Source: Intestinibacter bartlettii (GTDB lineage Bacteria; Bacillota; Clostridia; Peptostreptococcales; Peptostreptococcaceae). From it: DNA of 64,000 nucleotides. Where the stretch lies: contig CP102273.1 of the NCBI GenBank assembly GCA_025148965.1, positions 1,798,001-1,862,000 on the forward strand, in the 5' to 3' direction. The notes beneath the pieces are model-generated. The model made no database searches and was not told where the DNA came from. It saw only the letters and a program-made list of their open reading frames with translations. The translations under genes and the position numbers were made by a program. Shown in pieces: positions 53,505 through 62,461 of the stretch. How positions within the stretch are numbered: position 1 is the first letter of the stretch; the number at the start of each line of letters is the position of its first letter.

Positions 53505-55391
53505 TTACTCTTTGATTATTGCACCTTTTTTACATTTTTCCATACAAGCTCCACATTTCAAGCACTTAGTCGTATCAATAACATGTTTTTGTTTCTTTTC
53601 ACCATTGATTGCTTCTGCTGGACAGTTTTTCTTACATAATCCACATCCGATACAATCGTCAGTTATTACATAATTCAACATTGCAGTACATTTAGCAGCC
53701 GGACATTTTTTGTCTTTAACGTGAGCTAAATATTCATCATAGAAACAATTTAATGTACTAAGTACTGGGTTTGGAGCACATTTACCAAGACCACATAAAG
53801 AAGTATTTTTGATTATTGTAGCTAATGATTTTAAATTAACTAAATCTTCTTCTGTACCATTACCTCTACATATTTTGTTTAATATTTCAAGTAATCTTCT
53901 ATTTCCTATACGACATGGAGTACATTTACCACATGATTCATCAACCGTAAATTCTAAGAAGAATTTAGATATATCAACCATACAGTCAGTTTCATCAAGA
54001 ACAAGCATACCACCAGAACCCATCATAGATCCTATTGATGCTAATGATTTAAAGTCTATTGGAGTATCTAAATCTTTTGAAGATATACATCCACCAGATG
54101 GTCCACCTGTTTGAACAGCTTTAAATTCTTTTCCACCAGGTATTCCTCCACCTATTTCGTATACTATTTCTCTTAAAGTAGTTCCCATAGGTACTTCAAC
54201 TAAACCAACGTTATTTACTTTTCCGCCTAATGCGAAAACTTTTGTACCTTTTGAATCTTCAGTCCCAAATGAAGCAAACCAATCGGCACCTTTATTTATT
54301 ATTGCTGGTATATTACCAAATGTTTCGACATTGTTTACAGTTGTTGGAGCTTGCCATAAACCATGTTCAGTTGGGAAGTATTTATTAACTATTGGTTCAC
54401 CACGATTACCTTCTATAGATTTTATAAGGGCAGTACCTTCACCACAAACAAACGCACCTGCACCGTATTTTAATTCTATCTTAAAGTTAAATCCTGTTCC
54501 CAATATATTTTCACCTAAAACTCCAGCTTCTTCAGCTTGAGCTATAGCTATTTTCAATCTTTCTATTGCAAGTGGATATTCAGCTCTTATATAGATATAG
54601 CCCATATCAGAATCTGTTGCATATCCTGCTATTGCCATAGCTTCAAGTACACTATGTGGGTCACCTTCAAGAAGTGATCTATCCATAAATGCACCTGGGT
54701 CACCTTCATCAGCATTACAGACAATATATTTATGTCCGTTTAATCTTGGGTTTTCGGCAGCTGCTGCCCATTTTAATCCTGTTGGGAATCCAGCTCCACC
54801 ACGACCTCTAAGTCCTGATTTTTTCATTTCATCTATTACACCTTGTGGAGTCATTTCTTCTAGACATTTAGCAAGCGCTAAATAACCGTCATTTGCAATA
54901 TATTCTGAGATGTCTTCTGGGTTTATATGACCACAGTTTCTTAAAGCGACACGAAGTTGTTTTTTATAGAATTGCATATCTTCGTGTTTTTGAACTTTTT
55001 TATAATCAAGTGCAGGTTCTTCAAATAATAATCTTTCAACTACTTCATTTCTAGCTATATGACTGTTTACAATTTCTTCTGCATCATCTGGTTTAACGTG
55101 AACATAAAATACATTATCTGGATAAACTTTAACTATTGGTCCCATTGCACAGAAACCGAAGCATCCTGTTAAATGTACCATTGCATGATCTTCAAGACCT
55201 GCTTTTTTTATTTCTTCTTTTAATTTTTCTATAATAAGTAAACTTTCTGAAGATGTACATCCTGTACCTCCACAGACTAATATATCTCTTTTATCTGGTA
55301 TAGCATCTGTGTGATTTTCTCTTAAATCAAGAATTGGTTTATATTCTTTTGCAGCAGCTTTTAAATCAGCTATTGAATTTAATTTTTTCAT
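53505..55391 (-). CDS. hydB: Hydrogenase NADH-binding subunit HydB (NuoF-like)
   Basis: 628 aa flavoprotein subunit. N-terminal thioredoxin-like [2Fe-2S] domain (CGGTGCTSS and HLTGCFGFC), then the NuoF core: GLRGRGGAGFPTGLKWAA (FMN/NADH), GAGAFVCGEGTALI, a [4Fe-4S] site (DESCGKCTPCRIGN), and two C-terminal ferredoxin clusters (CIGCGLCKKNCPAEAI and CLKCGACMEKCKKGAI). This is where NAD(H) meets the flavin proposed to be the site of bifurcation. Twelve bases after hydC. Confidence 0.96.
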   Translation of the reverse strand: MKKLNSIADLKAAAKEYKPILDLRENHTDAIPDKRDILVCGGTGCTSSESLLIIEKLKEEIKKAGLEDHAMVHLTGCFGFCAMGPIVKVYPDNVFYVHVKPDDAEEIVNSHIARNEVVERLLFEEPALDYKKVQKHEDMQFYKKQLRVALRNCGHINPEDISEYIANDGYLALAKCLEEMTPQGVIDEMKKSGLRGRGGAGFPTGLKWAAAAENPRLNGHKYIVCNADEGDPGAFMDRSLLEGDPHSVLEAMAIAGYATDSDMGYIYIRAEYPLAIERLKIAIAQAEEAGVLGENILGTGFNFKIELKYGAGAFVCGEGTALIKSIEGNRGEPIVNKYFPTEHGLWQAPTTVNNVETFGNIPAIINKGADWFASFGTEDSKGTKVFALGGKVNNVGLVEVPMGTTLREIVYEIGGGIPGGKEFKAVQTGGPSGGCISSKDLDTPIDFKSLASIGSMMGSGGMLVLDETDCMVDISKFFLEFTVDESCGKCTPCRIGNRRLLEILNKICRGNGTEEDLVNLKSLATIIKNTSLCGLGKCAPNPVLSTLNCFYDEYLAHVKDKKCPAAKCTAMLNYVITDDCIGCGLCKKNCPAEAINGEKKQKHVIDTTKCLKCGACMEKCKKGAIIKE

Positions 55392-55403
55392 CTAAAGTAC
55401 CCC

Positions 55404-55904
55404 CTAACAGCTTAATTCTAAATTTCTATAGTTATCTAATATTTTACTTACATCATCTGTAGTTGCTTGACCGTAAACTTTGCCGTTTACAACTACAACA
55501 GGAGCTAAACCACAAGCACCAACACATCTTAAACCTTCAAGAGTGAATTTAAGATCTTCTGTTGTTTCCCCAGCTTTAATTCCTAATTGTTTTTCGAATT
55601 CAGCCATTACTTTATCTGAGCCTTTAACGAAGCATACTGTACCAAGACAGACACTTATTTTGTACTCGCCGATTGGATTAGTTGAGAAGTAAGAATAAAA
55701 ACTTACAACACCGTATACTTTAGATGGCGATACCCCTAACTTATCAGCAATATGGAGTTGAACTTCTTTTGGTAGATAACCAAATATTCCTTGAGCTTCT
55801 TTAAGTACAAATATTAAAGCACTTTCATCTGCCACTTCTAATGAATCGATTAAATTATCTAATTCATCAAATAATTTCCTATTTTGTTCAACAAAATTAC
55901 ACAT
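55404..55904 (-). CDS. hydC: Hydrogenase [2Fe-2S] subunit HydC (NuoE-like)
   Basis: 166 aa. Helical N-terminus and thioredoxin-like C-terminal domain with four cysteines: SVCLGTVCFVKGSDKVM and RCVGACGLAPVVVVNG. First gene of the hydCBA operon; ATG behind AAGGGGG. Together the three subunits form a soluble trimeric hydrogenase. Confidence 0.95.
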   Translation of the reverse strand: MCNFVEQNRKLFDELDNLIDSLEVADESALIFVLKEAQGIFGYLPKEVQLHIADKLGVSPSKVYGVVSFYSYFSTNPIGEYKISVCLGTVCFVKGSDKVMAEFEKQLGIKAGETTEDLKFTLEGLRCVGACGLAPVVVVNGKVYGQATTDDVSKILDNYRNLELSC

Positions 55905-56328
55905 AAAAATCCCCCTTTAAAAATTAAACTATACCATTATTTTTTTGTATATGTTGTTATATATAAATGGCATTATTATGATTTCTTACGAAATCGTTTT
56001 TCTTTTAATTTTATACAAATTTTTAATTATATCAACATCTAAAACTAAAAAATTAAATTATTATATCTAAATTAATTGTAAATGTAATGATTTAATTTTT
56101 TATTATTTAATTAAACGTCTTAAATATATCATAGTATAAAATGTGTTGATTTTGTTGATTTTTTTTGAAAATTCCAAATAAATACTGTGTTTTGTATTAT
56201 GTTATTTTTATCACAATTTGTAATTTATTTTCATGTTTTTTACTTTCATTGTTAATTTTTTTACATGATATAAATACATTTTAAAATATATAATTTTTTT
56301 TATATATTTAAGTATATTTTTCAAAATG
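55905..56328. other. Promoter region of hydCBA
   Basis: 424 bases of AT-rich DNA without a gene. At 56249-56266 TTGTTAATTTTTTTACAT resembles a Rex redox-repressor site (TTGTTAA-N4-TTAACAA), with a perfect left half and 5 of 7 in the right half, but it is about 345 bases from hydC. A GGTATAGT near 55930 could be the -10 element. Confidence 0.35.
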
Positions 56329-57543
56329 CTAAGGTCTTTTTATACATATAGTACAAATAAAACTACATATTATACCACCTATCATTAAAAATATTGTACT
56401 TATATAAGATCCTGTATAGTCGTAAAGCATGCCTGCTATAGTACTTCCAAATGAAGCTATTATCAAGTTTAAATTTACTATTGAAAAGTTAACTGGATAA
56501 TTAGTTGCTCCATAAAACAAATTTATAAATGCTGAATTTACAGATGTTACACCTCCATATGAAGCTCCACATAATATAAATCCAACAATCAAAATTATTA
56601 AACTTTTTGTATTAAATGCAAGTACTAATAAAATAGATGATACTAAAAATACTACTACGACTGTAATCATTGTTTTTGATCGTCCAAATTTATCGAACAT
56701 ACCCCCATATATAACACGACCTATACCATTGCAAATAGATATTAGACCTACTATTGTAGCTACTGAAGATGCATCTATATTTTTCGCAATCTCATTTATA
56801 ATACCACTTGCTTGTGATATAAGCGCTAAGCCTGATGCACTAAGAAGAATTGCCCATACAAAATAAAACCAAAATGATAATCTTTTTATCATTTGCTTTG
56901 CATCTATATCTATTCCAACTTCTTTTTTGATATTATTTTCTTTTTTATTTTTAGAAACAGTCAAAATAAAATCTTCATCTGGTTTTACAAAGAAAAATCC
57001 AAAAATAATTAAGACAACTGCAAGTATAACTCCAAATATCATAAAAGATATTCTCCATCCGCCTATAGTACTTGGTGTATATGCTTGATAAACTTTCCCT
57101 ATTATAAAACTTCCAAGTCCAAATCCCATCAAAAGTATTCCTGATATAAGTCCTTGCTTATCAGGGAACCATTTTGACATAGTACTCATTACTGAATTAT
57201 AAGCAAGCCCTGATGCAAAACCTGCTAATACACCATATCCTATATATAAAGTTATTATATTTTGTGCTTTTGAAGCGATAAAAAATCCTACAAAAAATAA
57301 TATTCCTGAAGCCCAAACATTTATCTTTACATCTATTTTCTTTTGTAAAATTCCCCCTATTAATCCACCTATACAAAATAATGTCATACAAATTGTAAAT
57401 GTCAATGATAGACTTGTATGACTCCAATTTGTAAATTCATTTGCTATTGGTATTACAAGCACACTCCAAGCGTATATAAGTCCTGCAAGTAGTAAAACGA
57501 TTACCCCTATAACAGCATATATCCATCGATTTAATCTTTTCAT
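56329..57543 (-). CDS. Major facilitator transporter, OFA (oxalate/formate antiporter) type
   Basis: 404 aa, twelve membrane helices. The opening RWIYAVIGVIVLLLAGLIYA, then WSVLVIPIANEFTNW and SLTFTICMTLFCIGGLIGG, is characteristic of the OFA family of carboxylate transporters. Further: GFASGLAYNSVMSTMSKWFP and FDKFGRSKTMITVVV. Likely exchanges monocarboxylates such as formate or oxalate; substrate inferred from family only. Alone on its strand, between hydCBA and an unknown gene. Confidence 0.88.
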   Translation of the reverse strand: MKRLNRWIYAVIGVIVLLLAGLIYAWSVLVIPIANEFTNWSHTSLSLTFTICMTLFCIGGLIGGILQKKIDVKINVWASGILFFVGFFIASKAQNIITLYIGYGVLAGFASGLAYNSVMSTMSKWFPDKQGLISGILLMGFGLGSFIIGKVYQAYTPSTIGGWRISFMIFGVILAVVLIIFGFFFVKPDEDFILTVSKNKKENNIKKEVGIDIDAKQMIKRLSFWFYFVWAILLSASGLALISQASGIINEIAKNIDASSVATIVGLISICNGIGRVIYGGMFDKFGRSKTMITVVVVFLVSSILLVLAFNTKSLIILIVGFILCGASYGGVTSVNSAFINLFYGATNYPVNFSIVNLNLIIASFGSTIAGMLYDYTGSYISTIFLMIGGIICSFICTICIKRP

Positions 57544-57642
57544 TATTTTTCCCCTTTCTTAATTAATCTATTTTCTTATGTATAAGTGTAAAGTTTCCAG
57601 TTACTTTAATGTCAATATTATTTTTTAATTTTTGCAAAAAAT

Positions 57643-57666
57643 AAAAGCTAGCCTAAGCTAGCTTTT
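57643..57666 (-). terminator. Terminator fused to the end of the 57665-58534 gene
   Basis: AAAAGCTAGC and GCTAGCTTTT around CTAA; the right arm includes the first two bases of the stop codon. Confidence 0.9.
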
Positions 57667-58534
57667 ACACATTTTCAAATGTATGAATAGCATCTATTCT
57701 AGTAATATAAAGTGATGCATTATCGCAACCTATATATTTTGCATATTTCGATACTTTTTCTTTTGATAATTCTAAATTAGTAATATCACCTTGCACAAGT
57801 TCTTGAATATATACATCCATAAGATAATCTTTAAATGGTCTTATATCGTATCCTAAATATTTTGTAAGACGTTCGATTTCGCCACCAAAATCTCCATCTT
57901 CTTTTATCAAATATTCATATACATCTTTTCTATAAGGATTAGCCATTATAATCTTTTGAACTATTCTTGCGCTATCTGGTTTGCTTATAAATCCATCTTT
58001 ATAATTATTAAATAATGCGTTCGCTTGTTTTATAGATTCAATATCTATATAGCTTTCAACATCTTTTACGTTATATTCTAAAAGTGCATCAATAACAGCC
58101 ATGTGTATATTAAAGCAATCTCTATATATGCTTCTAGATAATTTATCTATAGATGGTTTTATATCAAATAATCTAGATACATTCTTTTTATTTTTTATAG
58201 CATCTTTTTCTTTTAAAAAATTATTAAATATAAGTTTGAAGTCAAAATATTTTTCGCAGTATTTTTCTTTAAATATATTGAAATCAACAACTATTACATT
58301 ATAACTAACTAATATTTCTACACCTTTTTTTATTCCTTCATCTATTAGTCTTTCACAAAAAACTAAGTATTTGTCGTTTAATTGTCTAAATGTAGTTAAG
58401 TTTTCATCGCAGTATTCTTGAAATTCTTTTCTTGCTTTTCTCGCATATTCTAAAAATATTTTTCGTATAGTGTTGTAATTATCTCTTTGTTCATCAAATT
58501 TTATTATAGCTCCATTTATATCAAATGCAATCAT
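57665..58534 (-). CDS. Unknown 289-residue cytoplasmic protein
   Basis: No family recognised. All-alpha, charged, no membrane helix or signal. It opens MIAFDINGAIIKFDEQRDNY, and the conserved-looking part is in the second half: IKQANALFNNYKDGFISKPD, SARIVQKIIMANPYRKDVYE, YLIKEDGDFGGEIERLTKYL-GYD. This part looks like a domain I have seen as an end piece of larger clostridial stress proteins, but I cannot name it. Good ribosome site (GGGAGG). The terminator stem begins in the stop codon. Confidence 0.75.
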   Translation of the reverse strand: MIAFDINGAIIKFDEQRDNYNTIRKIFLEYARKARKEFQEYCDENLTTFRQLNDKYLVFCERLIDEGIKKGVEILVSYNVIVVDFNIFKEKYCEKYFDFKLIFNNFLKEKDAIKNKKNVSRLFDIKPSIDKLSRSIYRDCFNIHMAVIDALLEYNVKDVESYIDIESIKQANALFNNYKDGFISKPDSARIVQKIIMANPYRKDVYEYLIKEDGDFGGEIERLTKYLGYDIRPFKDYLMDVYIQELVQGDITNLELSKEKVSKYAKYIGCDNASLYITRIDAIHTFENV

Positions 58535-58708
58535 AATAGTAACCTCCCTGTAAATGTTTTACGAATTTTATTACTATTACTATATTTGATTTTACAACTT
58601 GTTTTCCTCTTAAATACAAAATTTGTCTAAAAGTTTTGTATTTGAGCGACTAAATATTACAAATTACAATATTATAATACTAAAAAACTCTGCTTTTCTA
58701 GCATAAAA

Positions 58709-59440
58709 TTATATCATTCCTATAATTCCAAATATTATTGGTACGAACATAGCAGGAAGCAGATTTGCTACTTTTATATTTGCTTTTAATATCATATTTA
58801 TTCCAAGTGCTAAAATAAGCAAACTTCCAACAGCATTCATTTCTGTTATTACAGCAGTTGAAAGCACACCTTTTAATAAAAACGCCCCACATGCTATAAT
58901 TCCTTCATATAAAAATACGGCTACTGCTGATAAAAGAACTCCTATACCCATAGTAAGTGAAAATAAAAATGAAGAAACTCCATCTAATGCTGATTTTGCG
59001 AATAAAGTATCATTATTTCCAAATAAACCACTGTTTAATGCACCGACTACTGCCATAGCACCCACACAGAATAATAAACTAGCTGATACAAATCCTTGTG
59101 ATATTGACACCTTTTCTTTTGATACATCTGTTTTGCCTTTATTTAATTTTTCTTCTATTTTATCTCCAAGACTATTTAGGCCTTTATCAATATCTATAAG
59201 TTCGCCTATAAGACCTCCCACTACCATAGATATTATACATATAAGCACATGTTGACATTCAAGAGCACCGCTTATCCCCATGTATATTATGCAAAGTGCC
59301 AAACCGGACATTATTATATCGCTTATTTTTTCTACTTTATTATTTTTATCGAATTTCATTATAAATTTTTTTAATATTAATGCAGCAAAACTCGCTCCCA
59401 CTATAACTAATCCATTTACAATGACCCCTAATCCATACAT
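58709..59440 (-). CDS. DUF554-family membrane protein
   Basis: 243 aa with six or seven helices; MYGLGVIVNGLVIVGASFAA, SGLALCIIYMGISGAL and LLFCVGAMAVVGALNSGLFG match the DUF554/YdfK pattern (possible transport of small molecules, unproven). AGGGGG ribosome site. It follows the SIR2-like gene by 38 bases in the same direction and is probably cotranscribed with it. Confidence 0.88.
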   Translation of the reverse strand: MYGLGVIVNGLVIVGASFAALILKKFIMKFDKNNKVEKISDIIMSGLALCIIYMGISGALECQHVLICIISMVVGGLIGELIDIDKGLNSLGDKIEEKLNKGKTDVSKEKVSISQGFVSASLLFCVGAMAVVGALNSGLFGNNDTLFAKSALDGVSSFLFSLTMGIGVLLSAVAVFLYEGIIACGAFLLKGVLSTAVITEMNAVGSLLILALGINMILKANIKVANLLPAMFVPIIFGIIGMI

Positions 59441-59478
59441 ATAAATTTCCCCCTGTTATTTTCTTTTGTTTTAATTAT

Positions 59479-60561
59479 TTATTTTGCTAAATCTATTATT
59501 TTTTTAGGATTTTTTGCAAACTCTTCAAATGAATACTCTGTATAAACCACATCTTTTCCCAAAAATCTTTCATATCTATTTTTTTCTTTTTCTCTAAGGG
59601 AGTTTCTTTTTTTAGCGTGATTATTTACTACTATTACTTTTAATTTTTCTTTTAACCTACTTGTCTGAACTCTTTTTAGAAGGTATTTTATATGCATATC
59701 AGCTTCTGGGAAAGAATATCCACAAAATACTAGAATATCACTTTCTCTAAGCGCTCTTTCAGATTTATTCCAAACTGTGCTTAAAAATACATTTGACATA
59801 TTTTTAAAATAAGTCGGTGGCACTATTATAGGTATCGTAAGTTCCCCACAATTTAAGCATTTAGCTTGTTTTATATTTTCAATTATCCTCATCACACCGC
59901 CTTCATACGGCGTTATTGTTATGCTATTGCAAATTGGGCAATAAAGCCAGTTTAGTGAACCGTGAATTTTATATAGATTTATCATAGGTTCTATCGGTTT
60001 TTGCCATGAATTTTTGCTCATATTGAAATTAGTAAAATCAATCCCATAATTTAGCATAACCGGAAATTTATTTGCATCATATAAACTCGCTATTGCATTA
60101 TCTATATGTATATCGTAATTTGCACTTATAAATGTTGTGTTTTGTAGCATATTTTGTTTACCTAAATTTTCAAGTAATAATTTATGATAGCTATTACTCC
60201 TACTATTTGCATTATTTAAAGTATAAGCTGTAAGCATAATAAGTGACTGTCTTATATAAGATATACTCGTATTATTGTCATTATAGCTTTCTGATTTATA
60301 ATTTTTAAAAGACTCCCTTTTTTGTTCTGCCAAATCTAGTACTCCAAGTACCTCTTCAAAAGTCGGAAAATTTATGCTGTCGACATCACTTGTAACATCT
60401 ATAAAAAATAAATCTTTAAAAAATTTCGTCAATTCTTTATTCATCCTAGTATCTTTATTTTTAGGCAATATATATTTAAAATACTGCGAAAATAGTTCAT
60501 TTTGTATTGGTAAGTTTTCTGCTGCTGATGCACCTGCTCCTAAAAAAATAGTAATATTCAT
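59479..60561 (-). CDS. SIR2-like NAD-binding protein
   Basis: 360 aa. The NAD-binding GAGAS loop is at residues 8-12 (TIFLGAGASAAENLP). Later sirtuin-like motifs: ISANYDIHIDNAIASLYD, KIHGSLNWLYCPIC (His of the HGS motif), a second Cys pair CLNCGEL making a zinc site with the first, and FCGYSFPEADMHIKYLL. This is the SIR2_2-type found both as a housekeeping protein and as an NAD+-depleting effector in antiphage systems. Divergent from a coiled-coil gene 213 bases away and followed by DUF554. Whether it is an effector is unknown. Confidence 0.88.
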   Translation of the reverse strand: MNITIFLGAGASAAENLPIQNELFSQYFKYILPKNKDTRMNKELTKFFKDLFFIDVTSDVDSINFPTFEEVLGVLDLAEQKRESFKNYKSESYNDNNTSISYIRQSLIMLTAYTLNNANSRSNSYHKLLLENLGKQNMLQNTTFISANYDIHIDNAIASLYDANKFPVMLNYGIDFTNFNMSKNSWQKPIEPMINLYKIHGSLNWLYCPICNSITITPYEGGVMRIIENIKQAKCLNCGELTIPIIVPPTYFKNMSNVFLSTVWNKSERALRESDILVFCGYSFPEADMHIKYLLKRVQTSRLKEKLKVIVVNNHAKKRNSLREKEKNRYERFLGKDVVYTEYSFEEFAKNPKKIIDLAK

Positions 60562-60774
60562 AAAGTTTTAAAACCCTCCAAAATAATTTATCTAGTAACT
60601 ATATTATACAATTAAAATTTTATTTATCCATAATTTTAATATAATAATAATATAAGTTAATAATTTTACAAAAAAATAATATAATCCTAATTTTTTAAAA
60701 TAAAAAAACATTTTTGATTAAATATATGTTATCTTTTATATAAGATAATTTTAGGAATATTATGGAGGTATATT

Positions 60775-62235
60775 TTGAAACAAACTAAAAATCAAAATAG
60801 TTATGAATGTAAACTCAACTACTTTGTATGTACATCTCTTTGTGCTACAAAACAATCCTATAAATATATAGATAAAGTATATAATTCAAATAAAAAAAAG
60901 TACGATAATTATTCAAAAGAATGCGCTTACTACAATTTAGCCAATTCTAGATTGTTAGAAGAGGAATTGTATTATAAAAAAACTCTCGGTATTATAACTA
61001 GTGGTGAAGAAAAAGAGTTTTATTATATACTTAGAATGACTTATAAAAAAGCGAATTTATTAGTAAAAAACAGCAACAATATAGTTAGACTAAGCGAATT
61101 ATCTATAAAACCAAATACAGTCTCTCTAGAGGAGTTGCTTGGGAATTATGCAGCTACTATAATTTTAGCCCAAAGTGAAAATAAAAAATTAGATGAAGAT
61201 GACTTTTTCTTTATAGCGTTTCAAGAAATGGTCAAACTTAGAACAAATCCACTTGTTCAAAGCATATTAAAATATACTTATATAGATAAAGATAGAAAGA
61301 AAAAGTTAAAACAAATTGAAATTGATTTATGTGATAAATACCCTAATATAACTAAGGGATTAAATGAATTATATATGCAAAAAGAAGACGGTTCATTAGA
61401 TTTTGAAAAGTTAAACGATTATCAAAGAATAGCATATGCTCTAGATTTTGTGTATGAACTTGAAGGATTAAATATTATTCCATTACTTAATAATAAACCA
61501 AATAGCACTTCACATGAAATTTGTGAATTGATAAATATTTGGATTAATTGCAATGGTCAAGTAGATCCTTTAAATTACGATATTTTATATTCATATATAA
61601 TAGTTGCGACTAAATTAAGAAGGCTTTTGGAAACATACAAAGATGCCAAAAAGATTTATTTTAGAGATATTGCCGACAAAGACAAACTATTAGAACAAGA
61701 TGCTTTTGTCAATAAAATAATTCAAGAAAAGCACGATTTAGAAGCAAAATTTAATAAAACTAAAAGCGATTTGGAAAAAGAAAATGAAGAGTTAAAAGAA
61801 AAAATCAGACTCCTTGAAAATAAAAATAAGCAATTAGAAGAAGAAATCACCTTAGAACCAAGCATAAAAGATGAATTAGCTGAACTTAGAAATTTAATGT
61901 TTAATTTATCTAATTGTGAAGATACTCCGCCTACTAATAATGAGGTCGATATAAATAAATTAAATAACTTAAATGCAATATGTATCGGCGGAAATGACTC
62001 TTGGATAAACTCCATGAAAGAAGTTCTTCCTAATTGGGTATTTATAGCCTGTGGTGTCGAACACTTCGATACAGCTCTTCTTAAAAACAAAGATTATTTA
62101 TTTGTAAATACAGTTTCAAATACACATTCTATGTACTATAAGGCTGTGGAAAATAAGGATAAAAATACTAAAATTAGATATATAAACGTTTTAAATCGAG
62201 ATAGGGTTTTATATGAAATGGAAAATAGTTTATAG
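60775..62235 (+). CDS. Coiled-coil protein with DUF2325-like C-terminal domain
   Basis: 486 aa starting at TTG 60775 after GGAGG. Residues 1-310 are alpha-helical and Lys/Tyr/Asn-rich, without a recognised family. Residues about 305-370 form a coiled coil (IIQEKHDLEAKFNKTKSDLE and KLLENKNKQLEEEI-like heptads). The last 90 residues (AICIGGNDSWINSMKEVLPN, WVFIACGVEHFDTALLKNKD, YLFVNTVSNTHSMYYKAVE) form a Rossmann-like domain resembling DUF2325. It is divergent from the SIR2-like gene. Could be a sensor or scaffold; function unknown. Confidence 0.75.
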   Translation: MKQTKNQNSYECKLNYFVCTSLCATKQSYKYIDKVYNSNKKKYDNYSKECAYYNLANSRLLEEELYYKKTLGIITSGEEKEFYYILRMTYKKANLLVKNSNNIVRLSELSIKPNTVSLEELLGNYAATIILAQSENKKLDEDDFFFIAFQEMVKLRTNPLVQSILKYTYIDKDRKKKLKQIEIDLCDKYPNITKGLNELYMQKEDGSLDFEKLNDYQRIAYALDFVYELEGLNIIPLLNNKPNSTSHEICELINIWINCNGQVDPLNYDILYSYIIVATKLRRLLETYKDAKKIYFRDIADKDKLLEQDAFVNKIIQEKHDLEAKFNKTKSDLEKENEELKEKIRLLENKNKQLEEEITLEPSIKDELAELRNLMFNLSNCEDTPPTNNEVDINKLNNLNAICIGGNDSWINSMKEVLPNWVFIACGVEHFDTALLKNKDYLFVNTVSNTHSMYYKAVENKDKNTKIRYINVLNRDRVLYEMENSL

Positions 62236-62343
62236 AAACTTTATTTTATATTTACAAATATTATTAATAAATAAATTACTATAGATGAGCGAAATTACTC
62301 TAAAGCACAAATCAATTTACACTCCCCACTCCTTTTTACATAT

Positions 62344-62381
62344 AAAATGGGTGTTATAAAGTAATTTATATCACCCATTTT
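62344..62381 (+). terminator. Terminator after the coiled-coil gene
   Basis: AAAATGGGTG pairs with CACCCATTTT, with TATAAA/TTTATA extending the stem inside the loop. Confidence 0.85.
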
Positions 62382-62461
62382 AAAAAGTCAAGACATGAAG
62401 TGTGCAACTATTTTAATAATATATTATTAAAATACTCATATTTTTGTTACAAATTCTATAT

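Noticed and set aside
58698-58892. Minus-strand frame overlapping DUF554 in another phase
   Set aside because: Asn/Cys-rich out-of-frame reading of the real gene.
61722-62090. Minus-strand open frame inside the coiled-coil gene
   Set aside because: No ribosome site, Ser/Phe-rich antisense composition; the plus frame has domain structure.
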